From Tannerellaceae bacterium (lineage in GTDB: Bacteria; Bacteroidota; Bacteroidia; Bacteroidales; Tannerellaceae): DNA of 58,999 nt. Position 1 is the first letter of the stretch. Every line of letters begins with the position of its first letter. The DNA is taken from contig JAISBL010000028.1 of NCBI GenBank assembly GCA_031266215.1, positions 1 through 58,999 on the forward strand, written 5' to 3'. Below the pieces are notes generated by a model. It worked only from the letters and a program-made list of their open reading frames with translations, was not told the DNA's origin and did not search any database. Below are positions 36,592-45,687 of this stretch, one piece after another. A program made the position numbers and the translations under genes.

Positions 36592-37071
36592 GTGTTTTCG
36601 GATGGGATATACAATGCCGAAACCGACGCTATAGCAGGCCCTCTTAGCGCAGATAATCCGGACAAAAAAGTCATCTTATGCAACGGCGACTGGTTAAGCG
36701 CAAAGAATGACCTGCTTTGGTCAGGCGAAAATGCGCAGGGCCCCTGTCCTGATGGGTGGAAAGTTCCCTCACGGGCAGACTTTCAGGCTCTCATAGCAGA
36801 TTATGGTACAAAGACGAACCCCACCGCTTCGGACAGAAGGTGGAAGTCAACCGGCAGTAACGGAGACCTTTATTTTGTGTCAGGAGGATATTTCGGGATT
36901 AAGAGTACCTCTACCACTTTACCTGATCTCACAGGTAACAATGGAGTCGTATGGGCATCTGATGTAAGTGGTAATAATGCGTATTTCTGGTATTTAGACA
37001 ATAGCGGCAATCATATTAACAGTACAATTACCCGGCAGTGGGCTTTACCTGTTCGTTGCATACAACAATAG
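36592..37071 (+). pseudogene. FISUMP-domain protein, 5' truncated
   Basis: The C-terminal portion of a FISUMP (Fibrobacter succinogenes major paralogous) domain: NGDWLSAKNDLLWSG, GPCPDGWKVPSRADFQAL, WALPVRCIQQ at the end. Such proteins are secreted and usually 200-500 aa with a signal peptide; here only 159 residues remain and the frame opens from repeat-element sequence (first codon GTG, no signal peptide). So the start of the gene was lost where copy C lies. A strong terminator follows, showing that the 3' end is original. Confidence 0.82.
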
Positions 37072-37150
37072 ACTTATATATAAGATCAATAAATAATTGA
37101 AGTAATACCCAGAACCTAACCTTAGCATGTGAATATCTGCGTTTTTCGGG

Positions 37151-37202
37151 GCGGGCGTCTTTTCCACCGGACAAATCCGGGGAAAGACGCCCGCTGCTTT
37201 TT
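37151..37202 (+). terminator. Strong rho-independent terminator
   Basis: GCGGGCGTCTTTTCC (37151-37165) pairs with GGAAAGACGCCCGC (37181-37194), with an inner CCGG/CCGG pair, then TGCTTTTTTG. Ends the FISUMP gene. Confidence 0.85.
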
Positions 37203-37315
37203 TGCCATACTTAACCTGAACCCGGCGAAAGTTGTGCATTTTTTACATGAATACATATATCCTGCATAATTAAAGCAAATTAATATTAAATGATAAGGAA
37301 TTTAATATTAATATC

Positions 37316-37323
37316 TACATTTG
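37316..37323 (+). promoter_or_regulatory. Bacteroidota -7 element upstream of susC-like gene (TACATTTG)
   Basis: TACATTTG fits TAnnTTTG, about 60 bp before the SusC-like ATG. Confidence 0.5.
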
Positions 37324-37383
37324 CCAACATAATCGATTGTTATGTAAAATATTTTTTTTGTTTAATCTTTAAGAAGTGTGTCT

Positions 37384-40300
37384 ATGTATAAATTAACCTT
37401 TCTATTATTTTGCCTTTTTATAGGCAGCGGATTGGCATACGCCCAGACAACGCAGGTAACAGGAACTGTTATTGCCGCTGACGACGGAGAGCCGATCATT
37501 GGAGCATCTGTTATGATAAAAGGAACCACAAACGGGACCATAACAGACATCGACGGAACATTTTCCATTAGTGTTACCGGGAATAATCCAACCCTGATCA
37601 TCTCATACGTAGGTATGATTACACAGGAAGCAGCCGCAAGAGCAAACATGCAGATACGCATGCAGCCCGATATGCAACGGCTGGACGAAGTGGTAGTGAC
37701 AGCCATGGGGATCACAAGAGAAAAGAAAGCCCTCGGATACTCTGTCCAGGACGTTAAATCCGACGAACTCACCCAGGCGGCCAGCACAAGTCTCTCAGGC
37801 GCCATGCAGGGCAAAATATCCGGAGTGGAAATAGCCAGTTCATCAGGGATGCCGGGCGCCTCGGCCAAGATCACAATCAGGGGAAGCCGCTCATTTACCG
37901 GAGATAACACGCCGTTATACGTGGTCGACGGGATGCCCATCGCCTCTAACTCTGAGGTAGACACATATGACTCGGTTACAGGATCCGACTACGCCAACCG
38001 CGCCGTTGACCTTGACCCTAACGATATTGAAAGCATCAATATCCTCAAAGGACAGGCAGCCTCGGCGCTCTACGGCATGAGGGCCTCCAACGGCGTTGTA
38101 GTGATAACCACCAAAAGCGGCAAAGGGGCAAGAAAAGGTAAGCCGGAAATAACCTTCACGTCGAGCTACTCCTTCGACAAATTATCGACATCTCCCGATT
38201 TCCAGATGGAATACGCACAGGGAACAGGAGGGCGCTACGTCCATAATGCATCCACAACATGGGGGCCGTCCATAACCGAACTCCCCAACGACCCGACATA
38301 CGGCGGTAACACCGACAACCGCTACACCCAGGCCGACGGGAGGCAGGAAGGCAAATACTACGTACCACAGCGAGCCGCCGCCGGACTAGACCCCTGGACG
38401 ACGCCACAAGCCTACAAGAACAGTGAAGCGTTCTTCCGGACAGGCTCTACATGGAGCAACTCGGTAAACATAATGCAGGGACTGGACAAAGGCAGCTACT
38501 CCTTCACCATCGGCAACATGACCTCCGAAGGTATAATCCCCTCGACAGGCATGGACCGCTATAATGCTAAAATGGCCGCCGAAGCCAGACTCCACGACAA
38601 CTGGACAACCGGCTTTTCGGGCAACTTCGTTTCCTCGAATATAACCAAACAGACGTCGGCCAATAACGGAGTCGTCGCCACAGTCTTCGGCGCGCCGCCA
38701 AGCTACGACCTGGGCGGAATACCCGCGCATATAGAAGGCAACCCGTATTCGCAGAACACCTACCGGGGAACGGGAGGTTTTGACGGCGCCTACTGGGCCG
38801 TCGAACACAATCAGTTTATAGAACGCTCTCAACGCTTCTTCGGCAACGCCTTCATCAACTATTCAACAAAGTTCAATACCGACAACCATACATTGAGCCT
38901 CAAATACCAGATCGGAGACGACGCCTACGTCACCAACTACTCCGACATCTGGGGGTACGGACATTCTAACGGAAGAGGGCAGGTATACGAATATGATTAT
39001 ACCATAAACGAAATGAACTCCCTCTTCACCGCTACCTACAACTGGATCATCAACGACCAGTTGACCTTCGACGCCCTGTATGGTAACGAACTGGTAGAAT
39101 ACAAACGCAGGTACAACGAAGCGCAGGGATACAACTTCAACTTCTCCGGATGGAACCATATCCGCAACGCATCCTCTTACTACGCAACAGGCTCTTACCG
39201 CAGGAAGCGCACCGCAGGTAATTTCGGAAGCCTGTCGCTGGCATACAGGAACATGTTGTACATCAACCTCACAGGAAGGCAGGACATAGTATCATCCATG
39301 CCGCGCAACAACCGCACTTTCTTCTATCCATCGGCCAACGTGAGCTGGATATTCACCGAACTGGGAGTATTGAAAAACAACATCCTCACATACGGCAAGC
39401 TACGCCTCTCATACGCCGAAGTAGGGCAGGCGGGCGACTACTACGCTTCGTACTACACGACGCCGTCATACGGAGGGGGCTTCTCTTCGGGAACCCCTAT
39501 CATGTACCCCGTCAGCGGAATAGTAGCCTATACGCCATATTCGACCGTATACGACCCCAACCTGAAGCCGCAGAATACCAGGTCGTACGAGGCAGGTGCA
39601 GACCTGTCGTTCTTCAACGACCTGATCTCGATCAACTACACCTATTCGCGGCAGAACGTTAAAGACCAGATATTCGAAGTCCCCCTGCCGGGATCGTCAG
39701 GCTCCAGAAGCCTGGTTACCAACGGAGGCTCCGTCCATACCGACGCGCACGAACTGACGCTGGGCATATCCCCGATAAAAACAAAGAATATCAAATGGGA
39801 CTTTGCCTTCAACTACACCAAGATAGACAACTACGTCGATGAACTCGCCCCAGGCGTCGAAAGCATCTTCCTCGGAGGATTCCTCGAACCGCAGGTGCGT
39901 GCAGGCATAGGCAACAAATATCCCGTACTATACGGCGTAGGTTATATGCGCAATGAAGCGGGGCAGATAGTGGTAGACGAAGATGGCCTGCCGCAGGCCG
40001 GCACAGAACAGGTGCTGGGCGAGGTGTCGCCCGACTTCCGCCTTGGGTTCACCACAACACTTGAGGCATACAAGTTCCGCCTCTCGGCACTTTTCGACTG
40101 GAAACAGGGAGGGAAAATGTACGGCGCAACGATAGGCCTGCTAGACTTCTACGGCGTAACGCAGAAATCGGCCGACTTCCGCAAGAAAAGCTTCATCTTT
40201 GAAGAAGACGCAGTCAAGGTAACAGCTACCGACGAAAACGGCAAGCCTACCGCCTACGCGCCTAACGATATAATTATCGACGGCACAAATAACGCAGCCG

Positions 40301-40575
40301 CTTATTTCGACCGCCTCAACGGAATCTCGGAATCTATGATATACGACAATTCTTTTGTCAAATTACGCGAAATAGCCCTGAGCTATCCCGTATGGGACAA
40401 GAATGAGATTAAGGTAAGCCTGAGCGTCTTTGCAAGGAATATAATCCTGTGGAACAATCTCGACGGTATCGATCCTGAAGCGACGCAGGGGAACAACAAC
40501 ATGAGCGGAGCCTTCGAACGCTTCTCCCTTCCGGGAAGCTCTACCTACGGATTTGGAGTTAATGTAAAATTTTAA
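37384..40575 (+). CDS. SusC/RagA-type TonB-dependent outer-membrane transporter
   Basis: 1063 aa from ATG 37384 (an in-frame GTG lies two codons earlier). Signal peptide ends near LAYAQ. Then a carboxypeptidase-D-regulatory-like domain (VTGTVIAADDGEPIIGASV), the SusC linker RLDEVVVTAMGI, the plug domain with TIRGSRSF and TPLYVVDGMPI, and a 22-strand barrel. No N-terminal STN domain, so no direct anti-sigma signalling. With the SusD partner 12 bp downstream it imports glycans or peptides across the outer membrane. No glycoside hydrolases are near, so the substrate is open; a peptide transporter is encoded 3 kb further on. Confidence 0.96.
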   Translation: MYKLTFLLFCLFIGSGLAYAQTTQVTGTVIAADDGEPIIGASVMIKGTTNGTITDIDGTFSISVTGNNPTLIISYVGMITQEAAARANMQIRMQPDMQRLDEVVVTAMGITREKKALGYSVQDVKSDELTQAASTSLSGAMQGKISGVEIASSSGMPGASAKITIRGSRSFTGDNTPLYVVDGMPIASNSEVDTYDSVTGSDYANRAVDLDPNDIESINILKGQAASALYGMRASNGVVVITTKSGKGARKGKPEITFTSSYSFDKLSTSPDFQMEYAQGTGGRYVHNASTTWGPSITELPNDPTYGGNTDNRYTQADGRQEGKYYVPQRAAAGLDPWTTPQAYKNSEAFFRTGSTWSNSVNIMQGLDKGSYSFTIGNMTSEGIIPSTGMDRYNAKMAAEARLHDNWTTGFSGNFVSSNITKQTSANNGVVATVFGAPPSYDLGGIPAHIEGNPYSQNTYRGTGGFDGAYWAVEHNQFIERSQRFFGNAFINYSTKFNTDNHTLSLKYQIGDDAYVTNYSDIWGYGHSNGRGQVYEYDYTINEMNSLFTATYNWIINDQLTFDALYGNELVEYKRRYNEAQGYNFNFSGWNHIRNASSYYATGSYRRKRTAGNFGSLSLAYRNMLYINLTGRQDIVSSMPRNNRTFFYPSANVSWIFTELGVLKNNILTYGKLRLSYAEVGQAGDYYASYYTTPSYGGGFSSGTPIMYPVSGIVAYTPYSTVYDPNLKPQNTRSYEAGADLSFFNDLISINYTYSRQNVKDQIFEVPLPGSSGSRSLVTNGGSVHTDAHELTLGISPIKTKNIKWDFAFNYTKIDNYVDELAPGVESIFLGGFLEPQVRAGIGNKYPVLYGVGYMRNEAGQIVVDEDGLPQAGTEQVLGEVSPDFRLGFTTTLEAYKFRLSALFDWKQGGKMYGATIGLLDFYGVTQKSADFRKKSFIFEEDAVKVTATDENGKPTAYAPNDIIIDGTNNAAAYFDRLNGISESMIYDNSFVKLREIALSYPVWDKNEIKVSLSVFARNIILWNNLDGIDPEATQGNNNMSGAFERFSLPGSSTYGFGVNVKF

Positions 40576-40587
40576 TGGAACAAAAAG

Positions 40588-42135
40588 ATGAAAAAAATAA
40601 TAAGCAATATTTTGAGCATTGCCGCTTTGTCGTTCATCATGCCATCCTGCTCGGAAGATATAATGGATGATATAAACAAGGACTCAGACCATACGAGGGA
40701 CGTACCGGCAAAATTCATCCTCTCCGACGTGCTTACCGCTACCGCCTTCTATAACACCGGAGGCGACATGAACACTTATACCGCGGCATACGTGGAACAC
40801 GAAGTCGGAGTGCACAACCAGTTATTCCGCGCCGAACACAGGGAAGGCGAACCTTCCTCGGCCACTACATTAAATAATGTGTGGGAAAACCTCTATACCG
40901 CGCTCAAGAACGCAAAGTTAGTTATCAGCAAATCCGAAGCCGCCGACAATATGGTGACCAAAGGTATAGGCGAAATAATGGCCGCCTACAACGCCGCCCT
41001 GCTGACCGACATGTTCGGAGACGTGCCCTTTAGCGAAGCAACCTTAACCAAAGAAGACGGCACCCCGCTCCACATGTCGCCCAAGATTGATAAGCAGCAG
41101 GATATATACGCCGCTATCTTCGAATATCTCGACCAGGCAATATCCGACCTTCAGGGCGTCGATGCCGAAGACCCGGTAAGGGATTACGACTTTGTCTACA
41201 GGGGCGACGCTTCCAAATGGCTGAAGCTGGCGTACGGACTGAAAGCCCGCTATACGATGAGGCTCATCAACCGCTCGCAGGGGATAAGCGCCGACATGGA
41301 AAAGGTGCTGGACTATGTTTCCAAATCTTTCGCCTCCGCCGGCGAACAGGCTGCCTTTGCCGTATACGACGCGTCGCAGCTTAACCCGCTTTTCGACTTC
41401 CAGTGGAGTCGCGACGCTTTGGCCGCGAGCCAGAGTATGGCAGATAAACTGGCCGAACGCAACGACCCGCGTATTCGCCGCTCCTTTGTCAACGCCGACT
41501 GGGAGCAGCTTACCGGCGTCGATGACAAAACATGGTTCCCCGCTCCCAACGGAGAAAGCGAACAGGTGCAGTATTATTACAACACATCCGCCTTTGTCTA
41601 CTCACAGACGGCGCCTACCTTATTCCTGAGCTATCACGAGATACTCTTCCTGAAGGCCGAAGCGCTCTGCCGCCTGAACCGCATTGAAGAGGCCGGCGAG
41701 GTTCTGAAAGAAGCTGTGATCGCCGCCATAGCCAATAACGAGGTAAACGTGAATGCCGCCATGACGGCTCCCACAATCCTGGATTACGGAGGCCTGGCTG
41801 AGACAACCGAAGCTGTAACGCCCGATGAGGCCGCAGAGTATTTTGATACCGGCGTAAAGCCCCTCTTTACGGCAGACCCGCTGAAAGAGACGATGATACA
41901 GAAGTATATCGCCTTCTTCGGAGCTTCCGGGGAATCGCCCGAATGCTACAATGATATACGTCGTCTGCTTGGCCAGGGCGTGAGCTACGTTACATTAATC
42001 AACCCGAACAGGTTCCCCCTCCGCTGTCCTTACGGTAACAGCGACACAACAACCAACCCGGCGGTACAGGAGGCTTACGGCAACGGACAATATGTCTACA
42101 CCGAACCTGTATGGTGGGCCGGCGGCGAACGGTAA
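40588..42135 (+). CDS. SusD/RagB-type surface lipoprotein
   Basis: 515 aa, lipobox MPSC with Cys21. Belongs to the SusD-like group with an N-terminal TPR-type helical core (ENLYTALKNAKLVISKSEA, IMAAYNAALLTDMFGDVPF) and the C-terminal ESPECYNDIRRL-type ending (PECYNDIRRLL). Caps the SusC-like channel and binds substrate outside the cell. Starts 12 bp after the susC-like gene and ends at a strong terminator. Confidence 0.94.
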   Translation: MKKIISNILSIAALSFIMPSCSEDIMDDINKDSDHTRDVPAKFILSDVLTATAFYNTGGDMNTYTAAYVEHEVGVHNQLFRAEHREGEPSSATTLNNVWENLYTALKNAKLVISKSEAADNMVTKGIGEIMAAYNAALLTDMFGDVPFSEATLTKEDGTPLHMSPKIDKQQDIYAAIFEYLDQAISDLQGVDAEDPVRDYDFVYRGDASKWLKLAYGLKARYTMRLINRSQGISADMEKVLDYVSKSFASAGEQAAFAVYDASQLNPLFDFQWSRDALAASQSMADKLAERNDPRIRRSFVNADWEQLTGVDDKTWFPAPNGESEQVQYYYNTSAFVYSQTAPTLFLSYHEILFLKAEALCRLNRIEEAGEVLKEAVIAAIANNEVNVNAAMTAPTILDYGGLAETTEAVTPDEAAEYFDTGVKPLFTADPLKETMIQKYIAFFGASGESPECYNDIRRLLGQGVSYVTLINPNRFPLRCPYGNSDTTTNPAVQEAYGNGQYVYTEPVWWAGGER

Positions 42136-42160
42136 AATACGCTGCTCTATATATTTTGAT

Positions 42161-42191
42161 CCGCCGGCCACAACAGGCCGGCGGTTTTTTT
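42161..42191 (+). terminator. Rho-independent terminator after susD-like gene
   Basis: CCGCCGGCC (42161-42169) and GGCCGGCGG (42176-42184) form a perfect 9-bp stem followed by seven T. Confidence 0.92.
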
Positions 42192-42220
42192 GTGACACTC
42201 CGGCGGCGGCGTTCACTGGT

Positions 42221-42255
42221 TTTGATTCTGACAAAATATTTTTTAGTTTTGTCAG
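42221..42255 (+). promoter_or_regulatory. Full Bacteroidota promoter with overlapping 9-bp inverted repeat
   Basis: TTTG (42221-42224), 19 bp, TAGTTTTG (42244-42251): a consensus -33/-7 pair, 37 bp before the DUF4831 start. CTGACAAAA (42228-42236) is exactly repeated in inverse as TTTTGTCAG (42247-42255), so the repeat covers the spacer and the -7 element. It looks like an operator where a repressor would block the polymerase; no regulator gene is adjacent. Confidence 0.75.
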
Positions 42256-42288
42256 GGCTTTTACCAGATATAACACAACAAAACGATT

Positions 42289-43362
42289 ATGAAGCATCTT
42301 ATCAGCATAGCTTGTTTATTTGCATGTTTGTCCCTTGGAGCGCAAACTAAAGTAACGAAAAAGACAGCAGTCAAAAGTAACAACTTCGGCATTACCTATT
42401 CACTCCCTAAAACTTCGCTCATCATACAGGCAGAGGTGATAAAGACAATGGCGAAAGCCGGGCCTTACTACAGGTACGCGGAAAAATACCTGGGCGTCAA
42501 AAACCCGGTGGAAGAAGACAGGACGTTCTTCCGGCTGGATAAACTCACCCTGGCAGACAAAGGTATCCCCGATACGGATAATACATATATCGTCGAATTT
42601 AAGTCGGGAACGACAGCGCCGTACGCTTATCTCACCGAAGACGGATTACTGTGCAGCATCAATGCCGAGTATGAGCCGGCGGAAGAAAAAACGCAGGCCG
42701 GCCAGGCCCCCCGGTTGTCACAGGGCGGCGAACCGGAGATGCCTGTCTATTTCGAAGAACTTCTGATGGCAGGTTCCGTCGCCAGGCAGGCCGAAGTTGC
42801 CGCCAAGCAAATATACCGTATACGTGAAAGCCGTCTGAACATCCTGACCGGCGAGGCCGACAACCTCCCCCCCGACGGAGAAGCCATGAAAGTGGTAATC
42901 CAGGAATTAGACCGGCAGGAGAAAGCCCTTACCACCCTTTTTACAGGCAGCAGCTACGAAGAAACCAGTTATTACGACATCACCCTTACCCCGCGTGAAG
43001 ACCTCGACCGGGAAGTACTGTTCCGCTTCTCCGACTTACTGGGTATTGTAGATGCCGACGACCTTAGCGGCACCCCTGTCTATATCAGTCTGAAAGCCCT
43101 CCAACGCCCCGTTGCCGGGATACCGGACCCGAAAGAGGCCGAAAAGAAAGAAAAAATGATGAAAGGTATCATATACAACGTACCGGGGAAAGCCAGTGTT
43201 GAAATACAGATAAGCCGCAGATCACTGTTCAGGGGAGAAATACTCATTGCACAGTTCGGCTACCGCGAGAACCTTGCCCCCGCAATGTTTGAAGACAGAA
43301 AAAAGCCGGTCAAAGTATATTTCTACCCCGAAACAGGCGCCATAAGACAAATCATTCAATAA
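42289..43362 (+). CDS. DUF4831 family protein
   Basis: 357 aa with a signal peptide (LACLSLGAQ-type end near residue 19). The body fits the Bacteroidales DUF4831 family: GITYSLPKTSLIIQAEV, YYRYAEKYLGV, GLLCSIN, ETSYYDITL. Periplasmic or surface-exposed; function unknown. Has its own promoter with an inverted repeat over it. The POT transporter gene follows after 21 bp, so they are probably cotranscribed. Confidence 0.85.
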   Translation: MKHLISIACLFACLSLGAQTKVTKKTAVKSNNFGITYSLPKTSLIIQAEVIKTMAKAGPYYRYAEKYLGVKNPVEEDRTFFRLDKLTLADKGIPDTDNTYIVEFKSGTTAPYAYLTEDGLLCSINAEYEPAEEKTQAGQAPRLSQGGEPEMPVYFEELLMAGSVARQAEVAAKQIYRIRESRLNILTGEADNLPPDGEAMKVVIQELDRQEKALTTLFTGSSYEETSYYDITLTPREDLDREVLFRFSDLLGIVDADDLSGTPVYISLKALQRPVAGIPDPKEAEKKEKMMKGIIYNVPGKASVEIQISRRSLFRGEILIAQFGYRENLAPAMFEDRKKPVKVYFYPETGAIRQIIQ

Positions 43363-43383
43363 TCACCTTAAAATTAATAACGC

Positions 43384-44940
43384 ATGTTTAAAAATCACCC
43401 TAAAGGACTCATTGGAGCCGCCCTGTCAAACATGGGCGAACGCTTCGGATTTTACATCATGATGGCAATCCTGTCATTATTCCTTATGTCGAAATTCGGA
43501 TTGGAAAAAACGCAATCGACCATTATCTACTCTGTCTTCTACGCCCTTATCTATCTTTTAGCTCTGGCCGGAGGATTGATTGCCGACAAAACAAAGAAAT
43601 ACAAAGGAACCATTCTGATCGGTCTGCTGTGCATGTCTGTCGGTTACGCCCTGATAGCGATACCCACGCCGACGCCTGTCCCCGACCTGCCCTTATTCCT
43701 CACCCTGACATGTATCGGGCTGTTTGTTATCGCCTTCGGCAACGGTCTGTTTAAAGGAAACCTGCAGGCTGTTGTCGGGCAGATGTACGATGATCCGAAA
43801 TATTCGGTCAAAAGGGATACCGGGTTTCAGATCTTTTATATGTTCATCAACATCGGAGCCCTGTTTGCGCCGCTAATTGCCGTAGGTATTCGCAACTGGT
43901 GGGTAGGAGCTCACGGGTTCACCTATAATTCGGACCTGCCCGCCCTCTGCCATCAATTCCTGAAAGGCACTATTTCACCCGAAGCCACCCAGCGGTTTAC
44001 CACGCTCTCGGCCGAGGTGAGCCGGACGGCGCCTGCCGATTTAACAGCTTTTGCCAATCAGTACCTCGACGTATTCAATACCGGATTCCATTATGCTTTT
44101 GCCGCCGCCGTTGTTGCAATGCTCATATCTCTGGTTTTTTTCCTGTCAAACAGGGCCAAATTGCCGGACCCGGCATTGAGGGCCGCCAAAAGTAACGACA
44201 GCAACACAGCGGATACCCCCCAGATATCCACCCAGGAAGTACGTCAACGCCTGTACGCCTTGTTTGCTGTTTTTGCGGTAGTCATCTTCTTTTGGTTTTC
44301 ATTCCACCAGAACGGTGTTACGCTAACCTTTTTCGCCAACGACTATACTAATCTGAGCTGGTTAAAATTTGATCTGGGCTTTACAAGCATCGAGGGAGCG
44401 GAAGTGTTCCAGTTCTTCAATCCTTTCTTTGTAGTATTCCTCACGCCCATTGTTATCAGTTTCTTCGGCTGGCTCAGGAGCCGCGGCAAAGAAATGTCTA
44501 CTCCAAGGAAAATTGCCGTCGGTATGGGAATCGCAGCCACCGCCTTCGCTGTTATGGCGCTGGGTTCAATGGGACTTCCGGGCGCCGGCGAAGTGAAAAC
44601 GATGGGAGGACTGTCCGACGCCATGCGTGTAACCCCGTTCTTACTGATCGGAACTTACTTTATTCTGACGATCGCCGAACTATTTATAAGTCCGCTTGGC
44701 TTATCCTTTGTTTCGAAGGTAGCTCCTCCGCAATACCAGGGGATCATGCAGGGATGCTGGCTGGGCGCCACTGCTTTAGGCAACCAGTTGCTTATACTCG
44801 GCACTATATTTTATGAAAACATCCCCATCTGGGCGACATGGTGTGTATTCGTAACAGCCTGCCTTATCTCAATGGGAACAATGCTTGCAATGTTGAAGTG
44901 GCTCGAAAAAGTCTCAAAGCAAAAGATGCTTTATCAGTGA
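43384..44940 (+). CDS. POT-family proton-dependent oligopeptide transporter
   Basis: 518 aa, 12-14 membrane helices. Starts FKNHPKGLIGAALSNMGERFGFYIM: the E-R-F-x-Y motif of helix 1 that couples protons is present as ERFGFY. GLIADKTKKYKG is the loop after helix 2, and FKGNLQAVVGQMY follows helix 4. Takes up di- and tripeptides in the inner membrane. A hairpin terminator follows. Peptide uptake here could serve the SusC/SusD pair upstream, if that pair handles peptides as RagAB does. Confidence 0.93.
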   Translation: MFKNHPKGLIGAALSNMGERFGFYIMMAILSLFLMSKFGLEKTQSTIIYSVFYALIYLLALAGGLIADKTKKYKGTILIGLLCMSVGYALIAIPTPTPVPDLPLFLTLTCIGLFVIAFGNGLFKGNLQAVVGQMYDDPKYSVKRDTGFQIFYMFINIGALFAPLIAVGIRNWWVGAHGFTYNSDLPALCHQFLKGTISPEATQRFTTLSAEVSRTAPADLTAFANQYLDVFNTGFHYAFAAAVVAMLISLVFFLSNRAKLPDPALRAAKSNDSNTADTPQISTQEVRQRLYALFAVFAVVIFFWFSFHQNGVTLTFFANDYTNLSWLKFDLGFTSIEGAEVFQFFNPFFVVFLTPIVISFFGWLRSRGKEMSTPRKIAVGMGIAATAFAVMALGSMGLPGAGEVKTMGGLSDAMRVTPFLLIGTYFILTIAELFISPLGLSFVSKVAPPQYQGIMQGCWLGATALGNQLLILGTIFYENIPIWATWCVFVTACLISMGTMLAMLKWLEKVSKQKMLYQ

Positions 44941-44949
44941 AAAAAACAG

Positions 44950-44984
44950 GAGGTTGCCCCGTAATGAGGCAACCTCTTTCTTTT
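44950..44984 (+). terminator. Rho-independent terminator after POT gene
   Basis: GAGGTTGCC (44950-44958) pairs with GGCAACCTC (44968-44976), then TTTCTTTTA. Confidence 0.85.
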
Positions 44985-45175
44985 ATACCATGTATATCTA
45001 CGCGAAATCCATAAGGAAATAGCCCGGCTCTGCCCGGAAGAGGTTCAACTCCGAATGTAAGCAGCTCAAATACATACGTAAATCACTCGATACACATAAG
45101 GATTACCAAAGACCCGGCAGTCATTGTCCGCCGGTGTTTTTGAGTTTAATTCTTCACTGATAAAAAAAGTTTACG

Positions 45176-45183
45176 TAAGTTTG
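45176..45183 (+). promoter_or_regulatory. Bacteroidota -7 element before the lipid cluster (TAAGTTTG)
   Basis: TAAGTTTG fits TAnnTTTG, 24 bp before the first ATG of the four-gene cluster. The remaining bases 44985-45170 hold no gene I can see. Confidence 0.5.
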
Positions 45184-45206
45184 TACCTCAAATCTGAAAA
45201 AACGAC

Positions 45207-45656
45207 ATGTTTAAAGATAAAACAATTGTATACACTTCGGGGACGTTTGATATGTTTCACTACAATCATCTGAGAATGATTAACTATGCCCGCAGCATTG
45301 CGGATATACTGATTGTAGGCGTGAGCACAGACGAATTGGTTACATCCTATAAGGCGAAACCAATTATTCCTTTCAACGAACGGCTTCAGATCATCGAGGC
45401 GCTGAAGACTCCCGACATAGTGATCCCTCAACATTCACTCGACCATACGGAACTGGTCAGGAAGCTGAATATGGATGCTTTCGTAGTAGGCGACGACTGG
45501 TTCGGGAAGTATAACTATCTGGAAGACCTTGGGGTAAAAGTCTTTTATTTCCCATACGGAACAGGCGTATCTTCCTCGAATTTAAGAAAAACCATCCACG
45601 ATTCATACGAAGAACATTTGCAGATGCAGCAAAAAGCTAAACCCTCCATAAGATAG
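45207..45656 (+). CDS. TagD-like cytidylyltransferase
   Basis: 149 aa, one nucleotidyltransferase domain. GTFDMFHYNHL (residues 12-22) holds the H-x-x-H form of the family HxGH motif; GVSTDELV and the C-terminal GVSSSNLRKTI correspond to the ISTT-type loop that binds CTP. Members activate glycerol-3-phosphate, ethanolamine phosphate or other alcohol phosphates as CDP derivatives. Substrate not determinable. First gene of a four-gene cluster; the CDP-alcohol phosphotransferase two genes on would use its product. Confidence 0.88.
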   Translation: MFKDKTIVYTSGTFDMFHYNHLRMINYARSIADILIVGVSTDELVTSYKAKPIIPFNERLQIIEALKTPDIVIPQHSLDHTELVRKLNMDAFVVGDDWFGKYNYLEDLGVKVFYFPYGTGVSSSNLRKTIHDSYEEHLQMQQKAKPSIR

Positions 45657-45687
45657 CCCCCCGCCAACCCGGCAGCATAAAATAAGT

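Noticed and set aside
44985-45130. tRNA gene (GGTTCAACTCC looks like a T-arm)
   Set aside because: No acceptor stem, D-arm or anticodon arm can be drawn around it.
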